Positions 39,759 to 48,771 are shown, numbered from the stretch's first letter. The stretch: DNA of 64,000 nt from Saprospiraceae bacterium (GCA_020631405.1 JAHDHH010000004.1:1-64000); one strand, 5' to 3'. Notes: a model not told the origin generated them from the letters alone. Numbers and translations are program-made.

Positions 39759-40247
39759 CTAATGAGTCGTATTGGCGATAAGTTCTGCAATTACACTGTT
39801 TATTAGAGGGGTTTCGAATCCTTTGTTATATCCTTTTTTGAATAAGCGCTGTCTTATTTCAAATGGTTTAAGTTCTTGAATCTTATCAAGTTCTTTTTCT
39901 AAATAGGTATACAGGGTATTGAGGTATTCTTCCTCATCGATTTCACTGAGTCCCTTCCTTTGGCAATAGTCGCTAATCTGCTTGACATTAAGGTGTTGGA
40001 CAATCTTTCTCTTGCCCCAACCCTTCATTCTAAACTTACCTCTGGCAAAACTCCTAGCGAAGCGTTCTTCATTGAGGTAATTGTCAGCAATGAGGGCATT
40101 GATGACAAGTTCGAGGGTGTCGCCATAGACATGGAGGGACAGTAGCTTAGACCTTACCTCAGAGTGACACCTATCTTGATAGGCGCAATACTTTTGCAGC
40201 TTTTGAATGGCTTCATCCTTGGAGATATATTTGTAAGGAGCACTCAG
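39759..40247 (-). CDS. recX: RecX-family regulator of RecA, without a standard start codon
   Basis: The frame codes for a full RecX (three tandem three-helix units): DEAIQKLQKYCAYQDRCHSE, then YLNEERFARSFARGKF, then KGWGKRKIVQHLN and GYNKGFE. RecX binds RecA filaments and damps recombination. Its first ATG (40028) would remove half the protein. Upstream of it the frame is open to a TAA at 40257-40259 but has no ATG, GTG or TTG; I place the start at CTG 40247, four bases after the stop of the preceding gene, giving 162 residues, the usual RecX length. Non-standard initiation or coupling is therefore needed. Its stop overlaps the convergent protease stop. Confidence 0.75.
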   Translation of the reverse strand: MSAPYKYISKDEAIQKLQKYCAYQDRCHSEVRSKLLSLHVYGDTLELVINALIADNYLNEERFARSFARGKFRMKGWGKRKIVQHLNVKQISDYCQRKGLSEIDEEEYLNTLYTYLEKELDKIQELKPFEIRQRLFKKGYNKGFETPLINSVIAELIANTTH

Positions 40248-40251
40248 AGGC

Positions 40252-41277
40252 TTACTTTACTAGGACTTTTAGTGTTTTAGCATGGCTATTGCTTTCGACT
40301 CTTACTAAGTATAGACCCTTGCCGTTGAGCAATCCTTGGTGGAATATAGCCTTACCATTTACTATAGATTGAGTATCTAACTTGCGACCTGTAACTGAGT
40401 AAATTGAGACTAACTCTCCATTCATCTGAGTATTACTGATAGCCTCGAACTGAATATCACCAGATCTATTTTGATAGACATTATAAAGGTTGGCATCCTT
40501 CAATGACTCTGAAAGACTAGAAAGAGTTTTCTCTTCGATTAAGCTACTATTAGTAGTAATAGAGGTATATGACTCACCGACTTTGTCCCATAGGATTGTT
40601 ACTACCTCTTGGCCCAAGTATTCTGTTAGGCCTTCATCAGATAATACATCATAAGTAATACTGATCTCACCTTGTAGGTTGCTAATGGCTGTCCCAAAAG
40701 GCTCTTCAGTCAAAGCGACATCGAGGATCTTCAAATGTGCAACATCTCCACTTTGACCCGACTGAGAAGAGATAATATTGTCTCTAACTAGGTAGATACC
40801 TATAGAATACTCACCAACGGGCAAATTATTAATATCGTAGTCAATAGTCACTTGTATTTCATCACCTGTATCAGCATCAACCGCATATTCTGCAGAATTG
40901 ATTTCAAACTTATTAATAGAAGCTGTATTGGTAGCAATTTGAGTTTTGAGGTCTTCCAGTTTAGCCTCCCAAGAACTACTTGTGAAGTCCAAGTCCACTC
41001 CATCTGCCATAAATACTGGTTGACCTACACTAGGGAAATTACTAGCAAGGGTCTTATTTAAATCATTTTCGAGGTTACCACTAAAATGTAAAGCCATAAC
41101 TGTAGCATCAGAACCATGTAGGTCTGTGACTAGCTGCTTCATCGCATTCCACCCCCACGTACCACAACTAGGACACCATGTAGCAGTGTGCTTAGTAATC
41201 AATGGCTTGATTGCTTGTTGGCTATTAGCCATGTTAGAAATGCATAAAAAGGCAATAGTGTATAAAATGTGTTTCAT
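40252..41277 (-). CDS. Omp28-like secreted thioredoxin-fold protein with T9SS sorting domain
   Basis: A 341-residue protein: signal peptide to MANS, Gln20; thioredoxin-like domain with the active-site motif TATWCPSCGTWGW (CxxC) and cis-Pro loop near VGQPVFMADG; a beta-sandwich middle region; and a type A sorting domain at the C-terminus (VYQNRSGDI to LKVLVK). It resembles Omp28-related proteins of Bacteroidota, extracellular proteins of unknown function with a redox-type fold. RecX follows 4 bp downstream. Confidence 0.75.
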   Translation of the reverse strand: MKHILYTIAFLCISNMANSQQAIKPLITKHTATWCPSCGTWGWNAMKQLVTDLHGSDATVMALHFSGNLENDLNKTLASNFPSVGQPVFMADGVDLDFTSSSWEAKLEDLKTQIATNTASINKFEINSAEYAVDADTGDEIQVTIDYDINNLPVGEYSIGIYLVRDNIISSQSGQSGDVAHLKILDVALTEEPFGTAISNLQGEISITYDVLSDEGLTEYLGQEVVTILWDKVGESYTSITTNSSLIEEKTLSSLSESLKDANLYNVYQNRSGDIQFEAISNTQMNGELVSIYSVTGRKLDTQSIVNGKAIFHQGLLNGKGLYLVRVESNSHAKTLKVLVK

Positions 41278-41281
41278 AACC

Positions 41282-42283
41282 TTAAAATTTATTAATAGAC
41301 TCTTTGTAAATAGCTGCAGTAACTACCTGACCTACACTCTTAAGTGTACGCTTATCTATAGCACTCATATCGTCACCATGGGTATGCCAATGTGAAGCGA
41401 AACCAGTTCCATTGACATCGTGGTTGATAATATCAATCATTGGAATCCCAGCGATAGTATTGACGAAGTAGTGATCATCAGTAATAGCCCCACTATTCTC
41501 ATTGCTAAACATATTGGAGTAACCCATAGCAGCAGCCATAGTCCAGATTTTTTCTTGAAGTACGCCAGCATAGGCTTTTGAAAATTGCTCCTTTCCAAAC
41601 TTTGGATTCTTACCACCTACCATATCTAGTAGGATACCATATTGGGCACGATATCCATTCTTATGCTTATTCTTTGACCAGTGTTGAGAACCTAGGCACC
41701 AATTGGTAGATGGCTCTTCTGGACCACGCTTACCTTGGTCTTCTGCGTCAAATAAGATAATGTCTACACCTAGGTCATTGATTGGGTTTTCGTGTAGTAG
41801 ACGAGCTATTTCTAGCAATACTCCTACACCGCTGCCTCCATCATCAGCACCTAGTATCGGCTCATCCTTCCTTTTGGCATCTTTGTCTTCCTCAGCAATC
41901 ATTCTAGTATCCCAATGAGCTGCAAGGATGATTCTCTTTTGGACTTTAGGGTTGATCTGTCCAATAATATTGTATGATTGCCATCGATCACCTGTATAGA
42001 TATTGGCAATAAATTCTTGTTCTATGACATCTGCACCATACCCACTCAATGTAGAGACTAGCCAGTCTTTGCAGGCCTTATGCTCCTCAGTACCTGGGAC
42101 TCTTGGGCCAAATGCAAGTTGTTTTTCAATAAAAGCGTATGCAGAGTCTGCTGCGAATGCTGGTATCTTTACAGTCTTAGGTTGACTACTAGGCGATGGC
42201 TTTTTAGTATCACTTTCACATGCTAAGAAGCTAAGTATGAGCCCTAGTATTATTGTACTAAATATTAATCTGTATTGTTTCAT
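41282..42283 (-). CDS. Glutaminyl-peptide cyclotransferase-like M28 lipoprotein
   Basis: A 333-residue protein from ATG 42283, giving a lipoprotein signal (LILSFLAC, Cys22); an in-frame start at 42307 lies inside cysS. Zinc-site blocks of M28/glutaminyl cyclases: LAAHWDTR, GADDGGSGVGVLLE, FDAEDQG, CLGSQHW and ITDDHYFVN. Such enzymes convert N-terminal Gln of exported proteins to pyroglutamate. This fits the Gln-first mature proteins throughout the window. It follows cysS by 5 bp. Confidence 0.85.
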   Translation of the reverse strand: MKQYRLIFSTIILGLILSFLACESDTKKPSPSSQPKTVKIPAFAADSAYAFIEKQLAFGPRVPGTEEHKACKDWLVSTLSGYGADVIEQEFIANIYTGDRWQSYNIIGQINPKVQKRIILAAHWDTRMIAEEDKDAKRKDEPILGADDGGSGVGVLLEIARLLHENPINDLGVDIILFDAEDQGKRGPEEPSTNWCLGSQHWSKNKHKNGYRAQYGILLDMVGGKNPKFGKEQFSKAYAGVLQEKIWTMAAAMGYSNMFSNENSGAITDDHYFVNTIAGIPMIDIINHDVNGTGFASHWHTHGDDMSAIDKRTLKSVGQVVTAAIYKESINKF

Positions 42284-42288
42284 CTGTA

Positions 42289-43773
42289 TTATGAGTTGAC
42301 TGTCCAAGAAGTCCCTTCTTTTCCATCTTTTATGACAATGTTGAGAGCTGATAATTGATCTCTAATTTTATCAGATACTGTCCAGTCTTTCTGTTCTCTT
42401 GCATTAGCTCTAAGATCAACGACTAGGTCCATTAGACCATCGATAGTGCTGTCTCCATGGACAGACACCGGGTCTTGTAAGCCAAACACGTCAAATAAGA
42501 GTGCCTTCATATCAGCTTTTAGACGACTAAGAGTCTCTGAAGACACAGCATTAATATCTTCTGTGCCATCTTTCATTTTATTAATGATAGTAACTAGCTC
42601 AAAGAGCCTACTTAATGCCCTTGGTGTATTGAAGTCATCATTCATATCTTCAAAAGCCTGATCTAGTAATGCATTGATGGCTTCATCACCTGTATTCGCA
42701 GAAGATTTAGTCTCCATGTCTTGCAGTACCTTATACGCTTCGAATAGCTTAGTGTACCCTTTTTCAGCAGCAGCTAGTCCTGCATCTGTAAGGTCAAGTG
42801 TACTGTTATAATGACATTGTAACATAAAGAACTTAACGACCATCGGGGTATATCCCTTGGTTACATGTGGGCTATTTCCTGTAAATAGTTGGTCAGGAGT
42901 GATGGTGTTGCCGTCACTTTTGCTCATTTTTCGACCATTCATGAGGAGCATGTTGGTATGTACCCAATAGTTAGCTGGTGTACAGCCACAAGAACCCATG
43001 TTCTGAGCTATTTCATTTTCGTGATGTGGAAATTTCAAGTCATTGCCACCACCGTGAAAGTCAAATTTTTTGCCGAGGTACTTAGTACTCATAGCTGAGC
43101 ATTCGAGGTGCCATCCCGGAAAACCAACAGACCAAGGCGAATTCCACTTCATCAAGTGATTGTCATCAGCCTTCATCCATATTGCAAAGTCAGAAGGGTG
43201 TTTTTTCTCACTTTGGTGCTTGAGATTATCTCTTGATTCCACGAGGAGCTCTTCGATAACTCTACCTGACAACTCTCCGTAGTTATGGTCCTTGGAGTAT
43301 GCTATAGTATCAAAGTAAACAGAACCATTGGATTCGTAACCGTAGCCATTGGCGATTATTGCCTCTACCATCTCTATCTGCTCTATGATATGCCCTGTAG
43401 CTCTTGGTTCTATACTCGGGGGCAGAGCATTGAATATTCGCATCATGTCATGGAATCCATTGGAGTATTTCTGAGCTACTTCCATGGGTTCTAAGTTATC
43501 AGCCTTGGCGCCTTTGGACATTCTATCTTCTCCATCGTCTAACAAATGACCAACGTCAGTAATATTTCTGACATACCTTACTGAATAGCCGAGGTGTAGT
43601 AGATATCTATACATGATATCAAAGCTTACAAATGTCCTACAATTACCGAGGTGTACATCACTATAGACAGTGGGTCCGCAGACATACATCCCTACGAATC
43701 CTGGAGTGATTGGTACAAATAATTCTTTCTTTCTCGAAAGACTATTCTCAATATATAGCTTTGAGTTTTTCAT
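42289..43773 (-). CDS. cysS: Cysteine--tRNA ligase CysS
   Basis: A 494-residue class I synthetase. The HIGH-like motif is VHLGN, preceded by the zinc ligand in MYVCGPTVY; the second zinc region includes WHLECSAMS and HHENE; the KMSKS motif is [11 protein letters not shown]-terminal DALR-like helical domain complete. Likely cotranscribed with the glutaminyl cyclase gene. Confidence 0.97.
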   Translation of the reverse strand: MKNSKLYIENSLSRKKELFVPITPGFVGMYVCGPTVYSDVHLGNCRTFVSFDIMYRYLLHLGYSVRYVRNITDVGHLLDDGEDRMSKGAKADNLEPMEVAQKYSNGFHDMMRIFNALPPSIEPRATGHIIEQIEMVEAIIANGYGYESNGSVYFDTIAYSKDHNYGELSGRVIEELLVESRDNLKHQSEKKHPSDFAIWMKADDNHLMKWNSPWSVGFPGWHLECSAMSTKYLGKKFDFHGGGNDLKFPHHENEIAQNMGSCGCTPANYWVHTNMLLMNGRKMSKSDGNTITPDQLFTGNSPHVTKGYTPMVVKFFMLQCHYNSTLDLTDAGLAAAEKGYTKLFEAYKVLQDMETKSSANTGDEAINALLDQAFEDMNDDFNTPRALSRLFELVTIINKMKDGTEDINAVSSETLSRLKADMKALLFDVFGLQDPVSVHGDSTIDGLMDLVVDLRANAREQKDWTVSDKIRDQLSALNIVIKDGKEGTSWTVNS

Positions 43774-43884
43774 TTATATATTATAAAATTATCTTATACG
43801 TGTAAAGGTATAAGTAATATCGTGTCTAACCCATATAGCATAAGACAATTTTCAAAAATAACGCTGTAATTGAGAGAATTTTGA

Positions 43885-44235
43885 CTACGCTATCTCAGCA
43901 AGACTCTTAAGTTCTCCTTCACCAACAGGCTCGTCAGAAGTCGTAATGTAACAAAGGTCTCTGTCAAAACCATAGAAGAAGAACAATGGTGCCTCATTTC
44001 TCAAGATATCAATCCAATGGATATATTTATCTGCTCTTAGGTATACATGATACTCTTTTTTAGAACCTTTATCAATCACATGATTGTCCTTCATATAGTT
44101 GCTGCAGAAGTACAAGTAAGCCTTTCCGGACGGAAGATTAATGTGTATCGCTTGGTCCGTTTGCTCGCCTTTTACCTTTCGGCCATATAGAAAGACCTTA
44201 TAATGCGAAAACTCCTCAATTAAAAAATTACTCAT
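43885..44235 (-). CDS. Hypothetical small cytoplasmic protein
   Basis: A 116-residue protein without signal or membrane segment; aromatic-rich, predicted alpha/beta (HYKVFLYGRKVKG, AYLYFCSNYMKDN, PLFFFYGFDRDLCY). I do not recognise it. Located 27 bp downstream of the 54-residue membrane protein, on the same strand, so it may share the ribA transcript. Confidence 0.6.
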   Translation of the reverse strand: MSNFLIEEFSHYKVFLYGRKVKGEQTDQAIHINLPSGKAYLYFCSNYMKDNHVIDKGSKKEYHVYLRADKYIHWIDILRNEAPLFFFYGFDRDLCYITTSDEPVGEGELKSLAEIA

Positions 44236-44261
44236 ACTGTTGATTTATTTGTAAGAATTGA

Positions 44262-44426
44262 TCAATAAAACAATAAAGATAAGTAGTCTTTGATATACAC
44301 TCTATTCATAATAGCATAGATAATGAGGGCAATGGCAAGTATGATAACAAAGACTTTGAATCTACGATTGTAGATAGCTTTTTTTTCTTGCATTGACTTG
44401 TATCGGACTCTACTGGAATAGGACAT
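44262..44426 (-). CDS. 54-residue single-span membrane protein
   Basis: ATG at 44426, 10 bp after the ribA stop; TGA at 44262-44264. Residues 1-25 are strongly basic (MSYSSRVRYKSMQEKK, then YNRRFK), residues 26-42 form one hydrophobic helix (VFVIILAIALIIYAIM), and a short tail follows. Basic residues on the N-terminal side predict the N-terminus inside. Its size, position and clean topology argue for a real gene; function unknown. Confidence 0.55.
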   Translation of the reverse strand: MSYSSRVRYKSMQEKKAIYNRRFKVFVIILAIALIIYAIMNRVYIKDYLSLLFY

Positions 44427-44436
44427 AGGCTACTTA

Positions 44437-45024
44437 TTATAAAAGATGCCCAAATTTAAGTTTTTTAGTAGAGAGATAGCCTTCATTTTGAGGTTTTGCT
44501 TCAATGATTAAGGGAAGACGTTCTGTAACAGTGATATCACTACCTTCAAAAGCAGCTACTTTTTCAGGGTTATTAGTCAAAAGCCTCACTGCTTTGATAT
44601 CAAAGTATCTCAGCATAGTAAGCGCCATGGAGTACTCTCTTCCATCTGCTTCAAGGCCAAGTTGTAGATTAGCATCCAGAGTATCAAACCCCTGGTCTTG
44701 CAGGTTGTAAGCCTTCATCTTATTGATTATGCCAATCCCTCTCCCTTCTTGTCGGAGATAGAGTAGGATACCTTGTTTGTCCTCTATTATCTGCATCGCG
44801 GCATCTAGTTGTTGGCCACATTCACATCTCAGGGAGTGAAACAGGTCACCAGTTAAGCACTCAGAGTGAATTCTTAATGTAACAGGCAATGAAACGTCAA
44901 TATCAGGATGCATTAGCACTATGTGAGGCATAGCGTCACCTTCTTGACCGAAAGCATGCATATCAAATGTTCCCCAATCTGTGGGTAAAACAGTATTTGC
45001 TAAATGTTGTATAGGTGTCTTCAC
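44437..45024 (-). CDS. ribA: GTP cyclohydrolase II RibA
   Basis: A 195-residue monofunctional enzyme, first step of riboflavin synthesis from GTP. Zinc ligands in SECLTGDLFHSLRCECG (Cys-x10-Cys-x-Cys), catalytic block YLRQEGRGIGI and NLQLGLEADGREY. It lacks the N-terminal DHBP synthase (RibB) domain often fused in bacteria, so RibB must be elsewhere. Confidence 0.93.
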   Translation of the reverse strand: MKTPIQHLANTVLPTDWGTFDMHAFGQEGDAMPHIVLMHPDIDVSLPVTLRIHSECLTGDLFHSLRCECGQQLDAAMQIIEDKQGILLYLRQEGRGIGIINKMKAYNLQDQGFDTLDANLQLGLEADGREYSMALTMLRYFDIKAVRLLTNNPEKVAAFEGSDITVTERLPLIIEAKPQNEGYLSTKKLKFGHLL

Positions 45025-45124
45025 GGTATTAGTTCAAAAGATTCATAAAGGTAAATTAAATTGAAATTGAAAAGTTTTAAAAAACCCCTATTCATTCTTG
45101 TCCGCAATTCGCTATTTTGCACAA

Positions 45125-45631
45125 ATGGACATTATAGCTAAGCTACAAACAAAGCATAACAAGGAAGTCATGCTTGCCATTAGGGATTTTGTTATTGCTA
45201 ATCCAAAGCAAGTAGAAGTGTTGATGGATTGTTTTTTTTCGGATAATCTACAACTCTGTCAGCGGTCCTCTTGGCCAATTATGCATATTGGTCTATCAAA
45301 GCCACAGCTCATCAGTCCATACCTCATCAAGATGGTAGAAAGACTACCTACAGCACTCCATGATGCTCAAATCAGAAATACTGTTAGAATACTAGAAGAA
45401 CTTGGTACTCCTGAAGAAGTCGAAGGTGAAGTGTTCGAGCTCTGTTTTGGATACTTAGTTGACCCAAAGAGGGCAACAGCGATTAGAGCTTTTTCTATTA
45501 CGGTATTAGTTGCAATTGCCGAAAAGCATCCAGAACTTAAGCATGAGCTCAAGTCAGAATTGCAGTTTCAGAAAGATCATGGTAGTGTAGGGTTTAAGAA
45601 TCGAGTGAAGAATACACTGAAGAAGTTATAA
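45125..45631 (+). CDS. HEAT-like repeat protein
   Basis: A 168-residue all-helical protein from ATG 45125 (an in-frame ATG at 45098 would add nine residues). Sequence such as WPIMHIGLSKPQLISPYLIKM and IRAFSITVLVAIAEKHPELK suggests pairs of antiparallel helices as in HEAT/ARM repeats, a protein-binding scaffold. Cytoplasmic. Divergent from ribA. Confidence 0.65.
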   Translation: MDIIAKLQTKHNKEVMLAIRDFVIANPKQVEVLMDCFFSDNLQLCQRSSWPIMHIGLSKPQLISPYLIKMVERLPTALHDAQIRNTVRILEELGTPEEVEGEVFELCFGYLVDPKRATAIRAFSITVLVAIAEKHPELKHELKSELQFQKDHGSVGFKNRVKNTLKKL

Positions 45632-45668
45632 ACAAGCCTTCCTATCAATGTAGATAAAAAGGCTTGTT
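45631..45668. terminator. Hairpin between convergent genes, possible bidirectional terminator
   Basis: Perfect 10-bp arms AACAAGCCTT (45631-45640) and AAGGCTTGTT (45659-45668) with an 18-base loop, between the HEAT-like gene and mscS. The U-tract is weak on both sides, so termination is probable but not certain. Confidence 0.55.
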
Positions 45669-45693
45669 AAGAGCTTAATTAGTATTGTATAAT

Positions 45694-46506
45694 TTAGTTC
45701 TTACTAATCATATGTACATCCATCTGAGGGAATGGTATACCAATTCCTGCTTTGTCAAATTCTTTTTTCACATGCTCTTGCATGTAGAAGTAGGTATCCC
45801 AGTAGTACTCACTCTTACAGAAAGGTCGTGTATTGAGGTTGACTGAGCTATCAGCAAGTTCACCTACTACCACACCTTGAGCAGGGTCATCCAAGATTTG
45901 AGGACAACTCTTACCTACTTGTAAAATAATTGCTCTTGCCTTGTCAATATCATCAGAATAACCTATTCCATAGGTCAGTTCAACACCTACGATTTCTTGA
46001 CCAGAGATATTAGTGATTGTATTGCCAGTCACATTGCTATTAGCGATGATGATTCTCTTGTTGTCTAGGGTTGCTAGGGTAGTGTTGAAGGCGTTGATTG
46101 CTTCTACCGTACCAGTATGACCACCGCCAATCTCTACTAAGTCACCAACCTTGAAGGGTTTGAATATCATCAACATCACACCACTTGCCACATGTCCTAT
46201 GCTACCATTTAGTGCCATACCAATACCGACCATCAAGGCACTGAATATTGCTATGAAGCTTGTCGTATTCACCCCAAACATCCCTGCTACTGAAAACAAG
46301 AGCATCACTTTGAGTAAGATACTGACGATCGATGACATAAACTTAGATAGTGAAATATCCATCCCACTATTTCCAAATTGCTTTTCGGCGAACCTTACGA
46401 CTCTTTTAATTATCCAAAATCCTACAACTAGGGTGATTAAAGCAAGTAATACTTTAGGAGCATACTCTATAGCCATGGTTATTCCTGTGTCTATATACTT
46501 ATCCAT
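45694..46506 (-). CDS. mscS: Small-conductance mechanosensitive channel (MscS family)
   Basis: A 270-residue protein: three N-terminal helices, TM3 with the Gly/Ala-rich pore helix (FSALMVGIGMALNGSIGHVASG), then the cytoplasmic beta domain (FKVGDLVEIGGGHTGTVEAI, DNKRIIIANSNVTGNTITN). It opens on membrane tension to release solutes in hypo-osmotic shock. It lies 32 bp behind the VanY-type carboxypeptidase. Confidence 0.92.
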   Translation of the reverse strand: MDKYIDTGITMAIEYAPKVLLALITLVVGFWIIKRVVRFAEKQFGNSGMDISLSKFMSSIVSILLKVMLLFSVAGMFGVNTTSFIAIFSALMVGIGMALNGSIGHVASGVMLMIFKPFKVGDLVEIGGGHTGTVEAINAFNTTLATLDNKRIIIANSNVTGNTITNISGQEIVGVELTYGIGYSDDIDKARAIILQVGKSCPQILDDPAQGVVVGELADSSVNLNTRPFCKSEYYWDTYFYMQEHVKKEFDKAGIGIPFPQMDVHMISKN

Positions 46507-46538
46507 AAAACGAAATATTTATAAGGGAATTTTATTCT

Positions 46539-47339
46539 TTAGTGACAACTAGGGTGTATCCCAAGTATGTATTGTTCTGTTACTTTGAGTTGACTTGCAG
46601 TCTCGCTTCCGCTAAATCCTGACAGTAAGCTATCCTTCATCGTTGCTTTAGCGTATGCAGTTAGATATTTTGATATTGGTTTGTATGTCCAGTGCCACTT
46701 CTCTTCTTCATAGCCACTTGGCCTTTCGCTCCCTTTAGGAGTATATACTTGGTAGTAGCCGTATTTGCTGGCATTAGCTAATAACCAATCATAGAGGACC
46801 TTACCTTCTCCTGATGAGAAGTATGCATTGTCAAAGGCATTGAGGTCTATGTCCGTACCCCAGTGATGCCTAGAGGCACCTGGCATCGCACTATATTTCA
46901 TAATTTCCTTAGCTCGATCTGCTGGGTCTTTGATGTCTGTTTGAGCATTGATCCCACTACTAAGGGTTCTAGCACCAGACCACTTAGCTTCCCAGATAGA
47001 TTTTTGATAGTTGAAGTTTCTTGCCGCAGACTTGATGATTAGGTTTATTCCAGCTGCTTTTGCTGCTTCATACATCTCTTTGAAAGAGTCCAAGGCTTCT
47101 TTGTGGAGGTAGATACCAGACTTATTAGTGTATAGACCTGGTATCAGGTCAAATTCTGGATGGCTTGCAGGATTAAAGTTACCAGTGATGAAATTAATGG
47201 TTTGTAGTGTATTATAGTTGTTTTGAGGTTCCACTTGAGTGATTACTTCTGATTTTGGTTGTGGTGTTACTTCGATAGCTTGCTTACAGGCTAATAAGAC
47301 TATAGGCAATAGAAGGGGTAGTTTATAATTCAATTTCAT
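46539..47339 (-). CDS. VanY-type D-alanyl-D-alanine carboxypeptidase lipoprotein (M15B)
   Basis: A 266-residue protein with a lipoprotein signal (PIVLLAC, Cys18). Zinc peptidase motifs of M15: SRHHWGTDIDLNAF (His and Asp ligands) and EKWHWTY (catalytic Glu and His). It trims the terminal D-Ala from peptidoglycan stems in the periplasm. Its start overlaps the upstream gene by 17 bp. Confidence 0.88.
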   Translation of the reverse strand: MKLNYKLPLLLPIVLLACKQAIEVTPQPKSEVITQVEPQNNYNTLQTINFITGNFNPASHPEFDLIPGLYTNKSGIYLHKEALDSFKEMYEAAKAAGINLIIKSAARNFNYQKSIWEAKWSGARTLSSGINAQTDIKDPADRAKEIMKYSAMPGASRHHWGTDIDLNAFDNAYFSSGEGKVLYDWLLANASKYGYYQVYTPKGSERPSGYEEEKWHWTYKPISKYLTAYAKATMKDSLLSGFSGSETASQLKVTEQYILGIHPSCH

Positions 47340-48741
47340 GGACTTTTATTGGGTAACCAAACATTCCTTCCTGTTCTATTAGCTCGGCTACCTTTGCAGG
47401 TAATTTTGTCTGCCAGTTATTCGTATTCGTCTTAATCTCTTCTCTGACATCACTTGAATAGATTTTCAATTGTTCTTTATTGAAGCCGACCACTTCAATC
47501 AATTGCTCGCTATTGAGTAGGTACTTATGAAGAAACTCTATGCCTTCTGGTACTTTCATATTACTAGCAGTCACTAATTCTCCATCTCTCATGGCTGGAT
47601 AGACATATATCGTAATATTTCTAGTAAAGAGTTGCCCAAACGCTACTAGCAGCCTGCCGTCTTGGTTGCCTTCATACTTCTCTTTGATCAATTCCTCAAG
47701 TTCAAGTACTCCGATGACTAAACCTAATTTTTTGATTTTATAATCTTCAAGATAAGATATGAGTCTTTGGTGGTTACTACAATTGGATATGATGGTTATG
47801 TAATGCATTGCCCCGAGAGCTTTGGCTCTTTCAAGGTAATCGGACTCAGAGATATTATTATGTTCATCTAATAGATTCTCTAGGGTCAACTCAGCAATTA
47901 CCCTTGCCTTCTTTTCTTCTACCTCAGGTTCGCTCAAAAATTGTTGGAAACTACAATTGAATACATCTTCTGAAACTAGGGTTGGAGGTTTGTAGTGTCC
48001 CCTGACCACAACCAATGGTTTTTTATAGAGAAACTCTGATGCGTGGACGCAAGTACCTGAAGGGTCAAACATTGCTACCTCACTGAGATTGTTTTTCACT
48101 AAATATAGTACCAAGAGCCTATTGTCGATATGGTCAAAATCCGGACCTGTCAACCTAATCATATCTACTTCTACCCTCCCTTGGATACTATCTACAAGTG
48201 ATTGTACAAAGGCCTCTAAATCGTGATTGAGAAAGTAGCAAGCATAAAGCATATTGGTACCCAACAAACCGATTGCCTCTTGTTGGAGAAGGTTGTCTCT
48301 ATCCTTCATTTTGACATGAATGATGAGGTCATTGGGTTCTCCAAGTGGGTCCAATTGAAACCTCACACCCATCCAACCATTGCCTTTGATGGTCTTAGTG
48401 TAGTTAATAGCCGATATCGTATCAGCGAACACAAAGAACTTAGTCTCAGCCGTAGAGTCAGTCAGCCTCTCTTCTAACAACGAAAACTCATGGTCTAGCA
48501 TCTTATAAAGCCTAGACTCACAGACATATCTTCCAGACTCTTCTTCTCCATAGATTGCATCTGAGTATGCCTTGTCATAGGCAGACATAGTCTTAGCAAT
48601 TGTTCCGGCAGCAGCACCAACTTTAAAAAAATTTCTCGCGACTTCTTGACCTGCACCTATTTCAGCAAAAGTGCCATAAATAGAGTTGTCTAAGTTGATA
48701 TTTAGTGCTTTCTGATCTGGGTGTAATTGTTGTCTTTCCAT
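47323..48741 (-). CDS. Conserved protein of unknown function, no reliable family name
   Basis: A 472-residue soluble protein without signal peptide. The N-terminal block NLDNSIYGTFAEIGAGQEVA, then KTMSAYDKAYSDAIYG, looks like a well-conserved domain. I recall similar proteins in Bacteroidota that carry inconsistent names (receptor, adenylyltransferase), but none of those functions is supported by a motif here. It lies upstream of, and overlaps, the carboxypeptidase gene; with mscS they form one operon. Confidence 0.7.
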   Translation of the reverse strand: MERQQLHPDQKALNINLDNSIYGTFAEIGAGQEVARNFFKVGAAAGTIAKTMSAYDKAYSDAIYGEEESGRYVCESRLYKMLDHEFSLLEERLTDSTAETKFFVFADTISAINYTKTIKGNGWMGVRFQLDPLGEPNDLIIHVKMKDRDNLLQQEAIGLLGTNMLYACYFLNHDLEAFVQSLVDSIQGRVEVDMIRLTGPDFDHIDNRLLVLYLVKNNLSEVAMFDPSGTCVHASEFLYKKPLVVVRGHYKPPTLVSEDVFNCSFQQFLSEPEVEEKKARVIAELTLENLLDEHNNISESDYLERAKALGAMHYITIISNCSNHQRLISYLEDYKIKKLGLVIGVLELEELIKEKYEGNQDGRLLVAFGQLFTRNITIYVYPAMRDGELVTASNMKVPEGIEFLHKYLLNSEQLIEVVGFNKEQLKIYSSDVREEIKTNTNNWQTKLPAKVAELIEQEGMFGYPIKVHEIEL

Positions 48742-48771
48742 GTATTATTCGGTATGATAACCTTAGGACTA

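Larger units (their letters stand above)
36133..39762 (+). pseudogene. M43 (pappalysin-like) metalloprotease with T9SS domain, interrupted by one in-frame TAG
   Basis: A single reading frame of 1209 codons broken only by TAG at codon 94 (36412-36414); both sides are in the same frame. The part before the stop has a signal peptide (to IGYS, then Gln) and the start of the protease (IPVAVHFSGG). The part after it holds the zinc motif HEAGHYFDLGH (H235, H239, H245), Met-turn NYMDY (M295), a PKD-like domain, a Gly-rich beta domain, four repeats of about 98 residues, and a type A sorting domain ending KKLFVD. Without readthrough the catalytic part has no signal peptide. The stop could be a real nonsense mutation (CAG to TAG fits), suppression, or a sequencing error. 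Confidence 0.8.
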
